64,000 bases of DNA from Peribacillus simplex (GCF_001578185.1 NZ_CP011008.1:3686001-3750000), one strand, 5' to 3'. Counted from the stretch's first letter, positions 34,055 through 43,537 are shown. Notes: generated from the sequence alone by a model not told the origin. Translations and numbers: made by a program.

Positions 34055-35203
34055 CTAGGTCATTTTCGATAATTTTTGAAGGATGGTAGCCAGCAGGAGA
34101 GTCCGTTCTGTCAGGCTGGGAATATCCAAATACTCCTCATCACTATGTGCATCCCCTCCAATGGGCCCGAGTCCATCCACTGTCGCTATACCCAATTCAG
34201 AAGTAAAAGAAGCATCCGATCCTCCACCAGTGGCCATATCCGTGATTTGGATGCCAATTTCCTTCCCAGACTGACGGATCGTCTCTAAAAGCAAGTTCGT
34301 TTTCTCGTTCTTTTCCATGGGAGACCGGTCCATTTTCCCGCTTAATACCGTTTTCGTCCCTGGAATATAGGTTTCCGCGCAGATTTTTTTCAATTGATTG
34401 AGGATGATGCCTTCTTGCTTTTTTTCAGAGATCCGCACATCCACATAAGCGGCTGCATGGGAAGCGATGGTATTGACAGCAGAACCTCCTTCAATCATGC
34501 CGACATTAACGCTGATTCCTTTCTTTGGATCATTCAATTGGTGTAAGGCGATGATCTTATGAGCCAATTCTTCAATTGCACTTCGACCCTTTTCCGGTTC
34601 GATCCCTGCATGGGCGGCCACCCCCACTACATCCATCTTAAATTGTCCGCAGCCCCTTCTTTCCGTGACCAGTGAACCATCCGCCCTTGCCGGTTCAAGA
34701 ATTAACGCGAACTTCTTATCAGCCGCCTTTTCCGATATAAGTGAAGCGGACGACGGAGACCCGATCTCTTCATCACTATTGAAAATGATTTGGACATGCT
34801 CATAGCCTGTCTGCCCCGATTGTTTCAAACAAAGGATCGCATAAAAAAGCAAAACCAAACTAGCCTTCATATCAGCAACACCAGGACCGTAAGCCCGATT
34901 TCCCTTCACTTTAAAAGGACGTTTTTGGGCTGTCCCTTCAGGAAAAACCGTATCCATATGTGCGACGACAACAATATGCGGCTGATGCGCGTCACGATGC
35001 TGGATGACCAGCTGATTTCCATAATTCTGCTGCTCAACCGTATCCACAATAAAATCCAAGCTTTCAAATTTCGTTTTTAAAATTGAACCAATTTCATCAA
35101 TGCCCTTTTTCGTATGAGAACCACTATCTATATTCACTAGCTGCTCCACTAATTGAAGCATTTCCTTCCTCTTTGCGTTCAATAAATCTTTCAAAGCTCT
35201 CAC
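34055..35203 (-). CDS. M20 family zinc peptidase (glutamate carboxypeptidase/ArgE-like)
   Basis: A 382-residue metallo-aminoacyl hydrolase with two domains. Metal and catalytic residues are VVAHMDTVFPEG (His, and the Asp two residues on), YGPGVADMKASL, NSDEEIGSPSS (Glu-Glu) and GGGSDASF near the end. The pattern is closest to carboxypeptidase G2-like proteins that remove C-terminal glutamate. There is no signal peptide, so it acts in the cytoplasm. The start is a GTG at 35203. It is not part of an evident operon. Confidence 0.88.
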   Translation of the reverse strand: MRALKDLLNAKRKEMLQLVEQLVNIDSGSHTKKGIDEIGSILKTKFESLDFIVDTVEQQNYGNQLVIQHRDAHQPHIVVVAHMDTVFPEGTAQKRPFKVKGNRAYGPGVADMKASLVLLFYAILCLKQSGQTGYEHVQIIFNSDEEIGSPSSASLISEKAADKKFALILEPARADGSLVTERRGCGQFKMDVVGVAAHAGIEPEKGRSAIEELAHKIIALHQLNDPKKGISVNVGMIEGGSAVNTIASHAAAYVDVRISEKKQEGIILNQLKKICAETYIPGTKTVLSGKMDRSPMEKNEKTNLLLETIRQSGKEIGIQITDMATGGGSDASFTSELGIATVDGLGPIGGDAHSDEEYLDIPSLTERTLLLATILQKLSKMT

Positions 35204-35311
35204 TACTTTCTATCCTTGGCTAATTATTATTTCAATCTTACTATAATTTACGAATCTATATTGCGGAATGTTACTTAAATGGGGATATTTAAGTCGCCTT
35301 CGAGAATAATG

Positions 35312-35624
35312 GAGACTTACTCGAGAGAAATTGGGTTTGGTCATGAGCTTGGGGCGTTTACTCTTGGATTTGGGCACCTTACTCGTGAATTTAGGGCGTT
35401 TACTCGTGAGTTTGGGCGCTTTACTCGTGAGTTTGGGCACTTTACTCGTGAGTTTAGGGCGTTTACTCGTGAATTTGGGCACTTTACTCGTGAGTTTGGG
35501 CGCTTTACTCGTGAGTTTGGGCGCTTTACTCGTGAATTTAGGGCGTTTACTCGTGAGTTTGGGCACTTTACTCGTGAATTTAGAGCGTTTACTCGTGAGT
35601 TTAGGCGCTTTACTCGTGAATTAA
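35312..35624. repeat. Tandem array 1 of about 21-bp repeats
   Basis: At least 12 regular units of the form TTTACTCGTGAGTTTGGGCGC, alternating with TTTACTCGTGAATTTAGGGCG, plus two or three worn units at the left end. The core ACTCGTGAGT is a gapped inverted repeat (ACTC..GAGT). Because the unit is 21 bases long several frames stay open, giving by-product ORFs with a seven-residue period. The last unit overlaps the 3' end of the NERD gene and supplies its stop codon. The same core recurs in array 2 on the other side of that gene. Confidence 0.92.
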
Positions 35625-36581
35625 TCCATCAAGTCTATATACTCTATTTTTATATTGTCCCAAATAGGGCAATTCAAGAGCAGATAGCATTCGTTGCATG
35701 ATATCAATTGAATCTATTTGTAATAAGAGCCGTGCTTGTTGATTCGTAATTTTGGGCTCTATGAGGAGGGCATAATCACGAAGAGTTTGAATGTGGGCAT
35801 CCTTGGAGGCGTAAGAACATTGACCACATGACCATTTGCCCCAGTGATATTGCATATGGAGAGCTGAACAATCAGGGCATTGAACGCTATTAAGCAGATC
35901 TTTCACATCAATTTGATACGATTCGAGTATATACGGATTATATGGGGTATTTTTTTGCAGCAATGTGTTCGATAGTTTATTGCTCTGCCTTTGGGTCAAC
36001 TGCGCAGAAGGATACTTTTCTTCAATGGTATGAATCTTGGAGATCAGAGTTTCTTTTCCCGTGATTTTTTTGAAAATGGGGGTAAAACCTGGGGTAGTCC
36101 TTATGATGGTATTTGAGTTTGCATTGGCAATGAGCGTTTCAATCGGCAGCGAGGGAAAGTTATGAATTGTGAGCCAATCCATTAAGCAGGATTTTTGCAC
36201 ATCCACTTGTATTAATGGATCCAGATAAGCTTGTTCCTGCCCATCTTTTGTCCGAATCAATTGAGGATAAGTGCGATCAAAATAGAGCATTCCCGCAAAG
36301 TTTTTCACTTCGATGATGATACAGTAATTCCGGGTGATAATAAGGAAATCCATTTGAAAATAACGGCTCCCATCGTGACTTAACCTTAAATCATGTAATA
36401 CTCGATATTCTTTTGGAAGATCCTTCAACTCATTTCCAATACTCCGCTCCCCGTTAAACCCTGTTCGAATTTTCCGGAAATCGTTCCTTATCTGTTCCTG
36501 TTTTGGATGGTTTGATGTTAGCCTCCTGCTTAATGCCTCCAGTTTGAGCATTTTCATAGGCTTTTCACACGGTTTTAGCAT
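35610..36581 (-). CDS. NERD-domain (nuclease-related) protein with C-terminal zinc ribbon
   Basis: A 323-residue protein. The NERD domain at about residues 38-150 begins with GFNGERSIGNEL and has the PD-(D/E)xK-type core YFQMDFLII and CIIIEVKNFAG, so the Asp and Glu-x-Lys expected for metal binding are present. The C-terminal part carries CPDCSALHMQYHWGKWSCGQ with C following, a zinc ribbon. NERD proteins are thought to act on DNA but their role in Bacillus is unsettled. AAGGAG lies 11 bases before the ATG. Tandem arrays lie on both sides, and the stop codon sits in array 1. No partner genes are adjacent. Confidence 0.85.
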   Translation of the reverse strand: MLKPCEKPMKMLKLEALSRRLTSNHPKQEQIRNDFRKIRTGFNGERSIGNELKDLPKEYRVLHDLRLSHDGSRYFQMDFLIITRNYCIIIEVKNFAGMLYFDRTYPQLIRTKDGQEQAYLDPLIQVDVQKSCLMDWLTIHNFPSLPIETLIANANSNTIIRTTPGFTPIFKKITGKETLISKIHTIEEKYPSAQLTQRQSNKLSNTLLQKNTPYNPYILESYQIDVKDLLNSVQCPDCSALHMQYHWGKWSCGQCSYASKDAHIQTLRDYALLIEPKITNQQARLLLQIDSIDIMQRMLSALELPYLGQYKNRVYRLDGLIHE

Positions 36582-36756
36582 TCATTCGTCAACTCCTTCT
36601 TTTTTAGCTTCTTTATTAAAACCCTTTTTTCCTGCTGGGAAACTAAAAATCAGCTTTTTACTCTTAGTTTGCTCTGTTTAATTCGTGAGATTTGTTCCTA
36701 AACTCATTTATTTTTTTTATTCGGTCGAGAATTCACCCTTTTTACTGTAAAATCAT

Positions 36757-37130
36757 GCTCTTTACTCGTGAATTCACGCCATTACTTGCGGGTTCACGCC
36801 ATTACTCGTGAATTCATGCCATTTACTCGTGAATTCACACCTTTTACTCGTGAATTCACACCTTTTACTCGTGAATTCATGCCATTTACTCGTGAATTCA
36901 CACCATTACTCGTGAATTCACACCTTTTACTCGTGAATTCACGCCATTACTTGCGGGTTCACGCCATTACTCGTAAATTCATGCCATTTACTCGTGAATC
37001 CACCCCTTTTACTCGTGAATTCACACCTTTTACTCGTAAATTCATGCCATTTACTCGTGAATTCACACCTTTTACTCGTGAATTCATGCCATTTACTCGT
37101 GAGTTCACCCCATTTACTTGTAAGTTACCA
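36757..37130. repeat. Tandem array 2 of 20-21-bp repeats
   Basis: About 18 units of TTTACTCGTGAATTCACACCT and variants (CATGCCA, CACGCC). The core contains GTGAATTCAC, a perfect 10-bp palindrome. A block with ACTTGCGGG occurs twice, at 36784 and 36949, 165 bases apart, showing that several units were copied together. Orientation is the same as in array 1, and the shared core is TTTACTCGTGA(A/G)TT. It lies between the NERD gene start and the 6S RNA terminator. The units are back to back, without spacers. Confidence 0.92.
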
Positions 37131-37151
37131 TTCTTCACTTTTTTAACGCAC

Positions 37152-37180
37152 AAAAAAACCCATGTTTATTTAACATGAGT
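37152..37180 (-). terminator. 6S RNA terminator
   Basis: ACTCATGTT pairs with AACATGGGT (one G-U pair) and seven T follow on the minus strand, just after the predicted end of the 6S RNA. Confidence 0.75.
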
Positions 37181-37194
37181 TGCTTTGTAAGTTG

Positions 37195-37389
37195 TAAGAG
37201 TCCCAATTGTGCCGTTTACGCCTTTGTTTTGAACCCGCTCTCCGCAGGTGGGTGCTCGGTTCCTCGCGTTTGTAAGTCCTCTTCGAGGGAGGCATTTACG
37301 CGGCCAGGAAACTAGTGCTCCCGGTAACTATAAGTGTTCGGTCAAAACTTATAGGTTAAAGAACGAACACATCAGGACCCTTACTTGTT
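37195..37389 (-). ncRNA. bsrA: 6S RNA (6S-1, bsrA-like)
   Basis: The minus strand between aspS and the repeat array has the features of 6S RNA, which binds the SigA RNA polymerase as a promoter mimic. The 5' part GGGTCCTGATGTGTTCG can pair with the 3' part CACAATTGGGACTC (37198-37204 with 37375-37380 and beyond), enclosing a mostly double-stranded rod with a central bulge. B. subtilis bsrA lies at the same place, between aspS and yrvM. Ends are approximate; a promoter and a terminator fit on either side. Confidence 0.85.
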
Positions 37390-37395
37390 GAAAAC

Positions 37396-37425
37396 ATCAT
37401 ATCATAATGCTTAACTCTGTTTCAA
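37396..37425 (-). promoter_or_regulatory. Promoter of the 6S RNA
   Basis: On the minus strand TTGAAA (37420-37425) and TATGAT (37396-37401) are 18 bases apart, about ten bases before the start of the 6S RNA. Confidence 0.6.
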
Positions 37426-37467
37426 GAGAAACCATCTAGGTATTTTTTCATATTTTTGCCAGATTGA

Positions 37468-39237
37468 TTATTTTTTGAGTGCAGCAAGCCTTAGGCTAAG
37501 TTCGGCCAATTGCTTGTCACTTACAGCACTTGGTGCGTCAACGAGCAGGTCGCTTGCGCTTGCTGTTTTCGGGAACGCGATGGTGTCGCGAAGGTTCGTG
37601 CGGCCAGCAAGCAGCATGACCATACGGTCCAATCCAAGGGCGATTCCGCCGTGTGGTGGCGTTCCGTATTCGAATGCATCCATTAGGAAGCCGAATTGTG
37701 CGTTTGCTTCTTCTTCCGAGAATCCAAGGACTTTGAACATTTTTTCCTGAACGTCGCGTTCGTAAATACGCAGTGATCCGCCGCCAAGTTCGTAGCCGTT
37801 CAAGACAAGGTCATATGCTTGTGCACGGACGCTTGCTGGGTCTGATTCCAGTTTGTCCATGTCTTCACGGAATGGCATTGTGAATGGATGGTGTGCTGCA
37901 TAGTAGCGTCCTTCTTCTTCGTCATATTCAAATAATGGCCAGTCCGTCACCCATAGGAAGTTGAATTTGCTTTGATCAATCAAGCCTCTTTCTTTACCAA
38001 GCTTGTTGCGAAGTGCTCCAAGTGCATCAGCGACTACGCCTTTCTTATCTGCAACGAATAAGATTAGATCGCCCACTTCAGCTTCCAATACGGATACTAA
38101 TTGCTGTTGATCTTCCGCGAAGAATTTAGCGATCGGTCCTTTTACTCCGTCTTCTTCAACTTTCAGCCATGCAAGGCCTTTTGCACCGTAAATCGCTGCA
38201 AATTCAGCCAATCCATCAATATCTTTACGGGAATAATCCGCATTTCCGTCCTTAACGACGATCGCTTTAACTTGTCCGCCGTTTGCAATAGCACCAGTGA
38301 ATACTTTGAAATCACTGTCTTTGACGATTTCAGAGACATCTTTAAGTTCCATTCCGAAACGTGTATCCGGTTTGTCGGAACCGTAACGGCCCATTGCTTC
38401 AAAGTATGTCATTCTAGGGAATGGCAGTGTTACGTCAAGCCCTTTAACGTCTTTCATCACTTTAGCCATCATGTTTTCTGCGGTGTTAATGATATCTTCT
38501 TGGCTCATGAAGCTTGTTTCAATATCGATTTGCGTGAATTCTGGCTGTCTGTCGGCACGTAAATCTTCATCACGGAAACAGCGGGCAATTTGATAATAAC
38601 GTTCGAAACCGGATACCATCAATAGCTGCTTGAAGATTTGCGGTGACTGCGGAAGTGCATAGAACTCACCTTCGTGTACGCGGCTAGGCACTAAATAATC
38701 ACGTGCTCCTTCAGGTGTGCTTTTCGTTAAGATAGGTGTTTCGATATCTAGGAAGCCTTCACCGTCCAAGTAATCACGGATTGCTTTTGTTGTTTGGTTA
38801 CGCATTTTCAACGTTTCGAACATCGCTGGACGGCGCAAGTCCAAATAACGGTATTTCAAGCGGATATCTTCAGAAACATCCGTTCTTTCATCAATGACGA
38901 ACGGAGGGGTTTTCGCTTCATTTAAAATTGTAACGTTTTCGGCTTGAACTTCGACCGTACCTGTTGTTACATTCGGGTTGAAGTTGGCTTCCTCACGTTT
39001 GATGACTGTCCCCTGGATATCAAGGACATATTCATTACGGATCTTTTCAGCTGTGGCCAAGGCTTCTGCCGAAATGTCCGGATTGAAAACGACTTGGACG
39101 ACTCCGCTTCTGTCACGCAGGTCGATAAAGATGACCCCGCCCAAATCCCGACGTTTTTGTACCCATCCTTTTAATGTTACTTTTTCACCAATAGCTGCTT
39201 CTGTCACTTCACCATTGAAGTATGTTCTGCCAAACAT
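37468..39237 (-). CDS. aspS: Aspartyl-tRNA synthetase
   Basis: Charges tRNA-Asp (class II). The 589-residue length is normal for the bacterial type. Visible are the OB-fold anticodon domain at the N-terminus ([20 protein letters not shown]), motif 2 ([20 protein letters not shown]) and motif 3 ([16 protein letters not shown]), with the bacterial GAD insertion between. It follows hisS by 12 bases and shares its T-box leader. Confidence 0.97.
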   Translation of the reverse strand: MFGRTYFNGEVTEAAIGEKVTLKGWVQKRRDLGGVIFIDLRDRSGVVQVVFNPDISAEALATAEKIRNEYVLDIQGTVIKREEANFNPNVTTGTVEVQAENVTILNEAKTPPFVIDERTDVSEDIRLKYRYLDLRRPAMFETLKMRNQTTKAIRDYLDGEGFLDIETPILTKSTPEGARDYLVPSRVHEGEFYALPQSPQIFKQLLMVSGFERYYQIARCFRDEDLRADRQPEFTQIDIETSFMSQEDIINTAENMMAKVMKDVKGLDVTLPFPRMTYFEAMGRYGSDKPDTRFGMELKDVSEIVKDSDFKVFTGAIANGGQVKAIVVKDGNADYSRKDIDGLAEFAAIYGAKGLAWLKVEEDGVKGPIAKFFAEDQQQLVSVLEAEVGDLILFVADKKGVVADALGALRNKLGKERGLIDQSKFNFLWVTDWPLFEYDEEEGRYYAAHHPFTMPFREDMDKLESDPASVRAQAYDLVLNGYELGGGSLRIYERDVQEKMFKVLGFSEEEANAQFGFLMDAFEYGTPPHGGIALGLDRMVMLLAGRTNLRDTIAFPKTASASDLLVDAPSAVSDKQLAELSLRLAALKK

Positions 39238-39249
39238 GGTATTTCCCCC

Positions 39250-40521
39250 TTAAGCCTGTAGCTTTTTGAATTGTTCAACGAATGTGGCAAGATCCATTTG
39301 GACTTGTTCACCGGTTTCCATGAACTTCACGTTGATTTTATTATTTGCCAATTCCTCTTCACCGAGTGTCGCCACATATCTCGCTTCGAGACGGTCGGCT
39401 GATTTGAATTGAGCTTTCACTTTACGGTCTTGATAGTCTTTTTCGACAGTAAAACCGGCATTCCGCAATTGATGGGCAAGTTTGACGTTATAATCCTTGG
39501 CCGCTTCACCTAGTGAAACAAGATAGCAGTCAATACCCTTTTTGATCGGAAGCTCGATGTTTTCTGCTTGCAGTGCTGCAATCAGGCGTTCAATGCTAAG
39601 CGCAAATCCGATTCCGGGTGTTTCCGGTCCGCCAAGTTCTTCAGCCAGCCCGTTATATCGGCCGCCTCCGCAAAGTGTTGTAATGGCGCCAAAGCCCTCT
39701 GCATCACTCATGATTTCAAAAGCAGTATGATTATAGTAATCCAAGCCCCGCACTAGCGTCGGATCCTCGACGAATTCGATTTCCAAGTCCGTAAGATGCT
39801 GTTTAACCTTTTCGAAATAAATACGGGATTCATCATTTAAATATTCAATGATGGATGGCGCCGTGTTCATCAATTCGTGATCGTGATCTTTTTTGCAATC
39901 CAGGATACGCAATGGGTTTTTTTCCAGACGATTTTGACAATCACGGCAAAACTCGCCAATACGAGGTTCGAAATGTTTGATTAATGCATTCCGATGCGCT
40001 GTCCGGCTTTCCTTATCACCAAGGCTGTTGATCACAAGTTTCAGCTTTTTCAATCCAAGTTCTTTGTACAGGTTCATCGCAAGTGACAAAACCTCTGCAT
40101 CGATTCCGGGATCCTTACTTCCTAAGGCTTCGATGCCGAATTGAACGAACTGACGGAAGCGGCCTGCTTGTGGACGTTCGTAACGGAACATCGGCCCGAT
40201 ATAATAAAGCTTGACCGGCTGATTGGCCCACCCGAACATTTTGTTCTCGATATAAGACCGTACAACTGATGCGGTGCCTTCCGGACGAAGGGTTAAATTC
40301 CTTTCACCGCGATCTTGAAATGAATACATCTCTTTTTGTACGATATCGGTTGTATCCCCTACACCACGTAAAAATAATTCCGTGTGCTCAAAAATCGGTG
40401 TGCGGATTTCTTTATATTGGTAACGGTGACAAATCTCACGCGCTGTCTTTTCGATATACTGCCAAATTTCCGTTTGTCCAGGCAATAAATCCTGGGTACC
40501 TCTAGGAATCTGAATAGACAT
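39250..40521 (-). CDS. hisS: Histidyl-tRNA synthetase
   Basis: Charges tRNA-His (class II). The 423-residue protein opens IQIPRGTQDLLPGQ and has motif 2 (GPMFRYERPQAGRFRQFVQF), the His-specific LVRGLDYYNHTAFE and the motif 3-type GIGFALSIERL. The ATG follows AAGGAGG. It is the first gene of the hisS-aspS pair, controlled by a T-box riboswitch upstream. Confidence 0.97.
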   Translation of the reverse strand: MSIQIPRGTQDLLPGQTEIWQYIEKTAREICHRYQYKEIRTPIFEHTELFLRGVGDTTDIVQKEMYSFQDRGERNLTLRPEGTASVVRSYIENKMFGWANQPVKLYYIGPMFRYERPQAGRFRQFVQFGIEALGSKDPGIDAEVLSLAMNLYKELGLKKLKLVINSLGDKESRTAHRNALIKHFEPRIGEFCRDCQNRLEKNPLRILDCKKDHDHELMNTAPSIIEYLNDESRIYFEKVKQHLTDLEIEFVEDPTLVRGLDYYNHTAFEIMSDAEGFGAITTLCGGGRYNGLAEELGGPETPGIGFALSIERLIAALQAENIELPIKKGIDCYLVSLGEAAKDYNVKLAHQLRNAGFTVEKDYQDRKVKAQFKSADRLEARYVATLGEEELANNKINVKFMETGEQVQMDLATFVEQFKKLQA

Positions 40522-40583
40522 ATTGTTTCCTCCTTAAAAGCAAGGCGCCCTTTCTGATACGGCGCTATACTGATTTTTTCCAA

Positions 40584-40875
40584 ACAAAAAACTCCCGTCC
40601 CTTGTAACATATCCGTTACAAGGGACGAGAGTTTGGATATCCCGTGGTGCCACCCTAGTTGAAGCACAAAAAATAAGTGCCACCGCTCAAAACAGTTAAC
40701 GCCTGTTTTACGTCCATCTCCTATTAAGAAAAAATCCGTTCAGAGTGAAGCCTACGGAGGGTTCTTTCATTAAGTCATCATGTGGAATGCTTTCAGCCTC
40801 GGCATTTCCTCTCTTTCCATGTGTTTCTTAATTACTCTTCTCCATCATTGGTTATTGCAGTAATAAGTCTGATAT
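40584..40875 (-). promoter_or_regulatory. T-box riboswitch of hisS-aspS
   Basis: The leader holds the T-box sequence AGGGTGGCACCACGGG (minus strand, 40641-40656), which senses uncharged tRNA, and a long terminator stem (40586-40634) ending in TTTTTTG. In stem I a CAC histidine codon followed by A (40782-40784), in the context TTCCACATGATGAC, is a likely specifier. Uncharged tRNA-His would thus raise expression of both synthetases. The gap between hisS and the next gene is fully used by this leader and its promoter. Confidence 0.9.
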
Positions 40876-40881
40876 TTTATA

Positions 40882-40910
40882 ATCATACGGACGTTAACTT
40901 CAAATGTCAA
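40882..40910 (-). promoter_or_regulatory. SigA promoter of the hisS T-box leader
   Basis: TTGACA (40905-40910) and TATGAT (40882-40887) on the minus strand, with a 17-base spacer, match the SigA consensus at 11 of 12 positions. Confidence 0.85.
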
Positions 40911-40936
40911 GGCAGGCTTCAGTATTTTGTCGCGTT

Positions 40937-41110
40937 TTATTGGTTAAAATGTTTTTTCGAATTTTTGATCGTCCTGACATTGACTCCGTATTCGGATGCC
41001 AATTCAACAAGGTTTGAGCTTTGTTCCTTCTGGATGAAATCGTGAAAATCGACACCTAATACTTGATTGCCCCCGCTTAAGCTCGTTTGATTTTTTTCGC
41101 TGAATTTCAT
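40937..41110 (-). CDS. Small helix-turn-helix-like protein, 57 residues
   Basis: A short protein, MKFSEKNQTSLSGGNQVLGV at the start and LVELASEYGVNVRTIKN near the end, where the latter resembles a helix-turn-helix like sigma region 4. AGGAGG lies directly before the ATG at 41110. A similar small gene is known next to hisS in other Bacillus. It is transcribed divergently from the amidase. What it binds is not known. Confidence 0.65.
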   Translation of the reverse strand: MKFSEKNQTSLSGGNQVLGVDFHDFIQKEQSSNLVELASEYGVNVRTIKNSKKHFNQ

Positions 41111-41238
41111 GTGGTTCCCTCCTAGTGTTATATAAGCTTTATTCTTTCCTAAAAAAAATGTTTTTTGCACAGGGAAAGAGGAAAATTTTTGTTGAACGAG
41201 AATACATACATATAGACGTTAAAAGGGAGAGACAACTT

Positions 41239-43011
41239 ATGAAGAAGAAATCGGGTTTATTCGGCCTGATCCTAATGCTGATTATGGCAGCAATTTTCCC
41301 CATCGATCACGCTTTTGGAAAAGATGAAGGGGAAATTATCGTGACGTCCAAAGTGGTCAATGTCCGTGAAGGCGCGGGTCTCAGTTTCCCTATCGTAAAA
41401 AAACTGGCAAAAGGGGAATCCTATCCAATCCTGAAGGAAGATGGCGACTGGATCGAAATCCGGATGGGCATCGGTAAAACTGGCTGGGTCGCCAATTGGC
41501 TAGTGGAAAGAACGTCGGATTCGGACACCAACCTGGTCAAAAAGGAATCCGGACAAGGAATGATCTCAGGCAGCTCCGTCCGCGTCCGTACAGGTCCCGG
41601 TACAACATTTCAAACGGTTGGCTCTTTAAATAAAGGAACAGCTGTCGACATCATTGAAAAGAATGAAAATTGGATAAAAGTCAAAACAACGGCTCTTGAA
41701 GGCTGGGTCTCTTCTGATTACCTTAAGCTTACCGCCGCTTCCGGGGATGCAGCGAAGAAAAGCTCATCCAAGGAAAAAGAAGCAACGAACCAATCCGCAA
41801 AAACAGGTGTCACTTTGGTGGACCGGCTCAATGTCCGTTCGGAACCATCGAGAAGCAGCGCAACGCTAGGAAAGCTGAATAAAAATACGGCAGTGACCGT
41901 TTATCGCATTGAAAATGAGTGGGCCGAAATTGATTTCCATGGAGTCCGCGGCTGGGTAGCTGAACCTTACATACAAATAAGCCAAGATAAAGGTGATTCG
42001 AAAATCAATACGGCAGGAGCCACTGCAAGGGTGACCGCTACGGGTTTAAATGTGCGGAAAGGTGCATCTCTAAACAGCAAGGTCATCGGTTCAGTGAACA
42101 AGGATGAGACTTACGCCGTCTTACAAACAAAGGGAAAAATGACACAGATCCAGCTTTCCGGTTCAAAAAAGGGCTGGGTCGTGAGTTGGTACTTGGAAAA
42201 AGAGAATGTTGAACAAACGCCAAAGGAAGAGAGGATTGAGGCAAAGGGAAACAAGATTACCATCATTCATGATGGAACGATTTTTAGAAGTGAGCCTGAT
42301 GGCAACTCGGAAATCGTAAAGCAGGTCAATGAAGGTGAAACATTCTCCGCAACAGGCATGGAAGGCGATTGGTATTCGATTAAACTAAATAACGGGAAAA
42401 CCGCTTATGTTGCGGGATGGATCGTGACGGTCGAAGGGAATTCCGAGCAGATCCAACGCCCTGGGGTTGAAAAATATTTAAAGGATAAAACAATCGTTAT
42501 CGATCCCGGCCATGGCGGAAGGGATAGCGGTACAGTAGGGGTCGGTGGCACTCTAGAGAAAAACCTGACGATCCGGACGGCCGAGTTGCTGCGTGACAAA
42601 CTTCAGGCTGCAGGGGCCAAAGTGATATTGACCAGAAGCGGCAATACCTATGTTCCGCTCCCTTCCCGGGTCAGCACTTCACATATCCACAACGCGGATG
42701 CTTTCATCAGCCTCCATTATGATAGCACCAAGGACCAGATCACCAGCGGGATAACAACATACTACTATCATGGCTATCAACGTTCATTGGCCACTACACT
42801 GGCCAATTCACTCGGTTCCACCATGCAGGTGCCAAACCGCGGATCACGATACGGGGATTTTCATGTTATCAGGGAAAACAAACGGGTAGCTACACTTATT
42901 GAACTAGGTTATTTAAGTAATCCAGTGGAAGAATTGACGTTATCATCGAATGAGTATCAAGAAAAAATCACATCCGCCATTTATAATGGATTGGCGCGAT
43001 ATTTCAAATAA
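41239..43011 (+). CDS. N-acetylmuramoyl-L-alanine amidase with five SH3b domains
   Basis: A secreted cell-wall hydrolase of 590 residues from the ATG at 41239 (GGGAGA before it); further upstream codons lack a site. A signal peptide (KKKSGLFGLILMLIMAAIFP) is followed by five bacterial SH3 domains, each with a V-x-V-R or similar start (VVNVREGAGLSFPIV, SVRVRTGPGTTFQTV, RLNVRSEPSRSSATL, GLNVRKGASLNSKVI, TIFRSEPDGNSEIV). The amidase_3 domain at the end has zinc ligands in IDPGHGGRDSG, the Glu in LEKNLTIRTA, ISLHYDST and the catalytic Glu in LIELGYLSNP. B. subtilis YrvJ is the positional counterpart. Confidence 0.92.
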   Translation: MKKKSGLFGLILMLIMAAIFPIDHAFGKDEGEIIVTSKVVNVREGAGLSFPIVKKLAKGESYPILKEDGDWIEIRMGIGKTGWVANWLVERTSDSDTNLVKKESGQGMISGSSVRVRTGPGTTFQTVGSLNKGTAVDIIEKNENWIKVKTTALEGWVSSDYLKLTAASGDAAKKSSSKEKEATNQSAKTGVTLVDRLNVRSEPSRSSATLGKLNKNTAVTVYRIENEWAEIDFHGVRGWVAEPYIQISQDKGDSKINTAGATARVTATGLNVRKGASLNSKVIGSVNKDETYAVLQTKGKMTQIQLSGSKKGWVVSWYLEKENVEQTPKEERIEAKGNKITIIHDGTIFRSEPDGNSEIVKQVNEGETFSATGMEGDWYSIKLNNGKTAYVAGWIVTVEGNSEQIQRPGVEKYLKDKTIVIDPGHGGRDSGTVGVGGTLEKNLTIRTAELLRDKLQAAGAKVILTRSGNTYVPLPSRVSTSHIHNADAFISLHYDSTKDQITSGITTYYYHGYQRSLATTLANSLGSTMQVPNRGSRYGDFHVIRENKRVATLIELGYLSNPVEELTLSSNEYQEKITSAIYNGLARYFK

Positions 43012-43015
43012 AGAC

Positions 43016-43044
43016 AAGCCAGCTTCCCATCGAAGCTGGCTTTT
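43016..43044 (+). terminator. Amidase terminator
   Basis: AAGCCAGCTTC and GAAGCTGGCTT form an 11-bp stem with a five-base loop and a short T run, five bases after the stop. Confidence 0.85.
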
Positions 43045-43070
43045 CATTTCGTCCGTACTGATTGACTAAA

Positions 43071-43095
43071 AACAAAAAACCTGCCGCAGCAGGTT
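43071..43095 (-). terminator. dtd terminator
   Basis: AACCTGC and GCAGGTT around a four-base loop, followed by TTTTGTTTTT on the minus strand, directly at the dtd stop codon. Confidence 0.8.
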
Positions 43096-43537
43096 ATTTT
43101 TTGCTTTCCAGTATTAATGTAACGGGACCATCATTAGTAAGCTGAACGTCCATCATGGCACCGAATTGACCTGTTTCCGTATGGACGCCTTTATTCCGGA
43201 GTTCCTCGTTAAATGCTTCATATATTTGATTCGCCTCTTCAGGACGGGCGGCGTCCATGAAGTTCGGTCGACGGCCTTTACGGCAATCGCCATATAGGGT
43301 GAATTGCGAAACTGATAAAATCGAACCTCCCACATCCAATAGTGAGTGGTTCATCTTTTCATTTTCATCTTCAAATATTCTGAGATTGACAATCTTATCG
43401 GCCAAATATGCGGCGTCATCGATGGTATCCCCATGGGTGACACCAACCAATAGAACGAGCCCGCTGTCGATTTGACCGATTATTTGGTCTGCGACAACGA
43501 CTTTGGCGGCTTTGGAACGTTGTAAAACAACACGCAT
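43094..43537 (-). CDS. dtd: D-aminoacyl-tRNA deacylase
   Basis: Removes D-amino acids wrongly loaded on tRNA. The 147-residue protein has both active-site signatures, [17 protein letters not shown] at about 78-94 and the C-terminal NDGPVTLIL, with the Gly-Pro that gates chirality. It follows relA by 15 bases, as in other Bacillus, and likely shares its transcript. Confidence 0.95.
   Translation of the reverse strand: MRVVLQRSKAAKVVVADQIIGQIDSGLVLLVGVTHGDTIDDAAYLADKIVNLRIFEDENEKMNHSLLDVGGSILSVSQFTLYGDCRKGRRPNFMDAARPEEANQIYEAFNEELRNKGVHTETGQFGAMMDVQLTNDGPVTLILESKK

Noticed and set aside
35210..35566. Minus-strand ORF with a seven-residue KLTSK repeat, and the similar plus-strand ORFs over both arrays
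   Set aside because: A 21-bp unit keeps several frames open by itself. There is no ribosome binding site, and both strands give similar repeats, so these are by-products of the array.
35312..37130. CRISPR array
   Set aside because: The 20-21-bp units are directly adjacent, with no unique spacers between them, and no cas-like genes are near.
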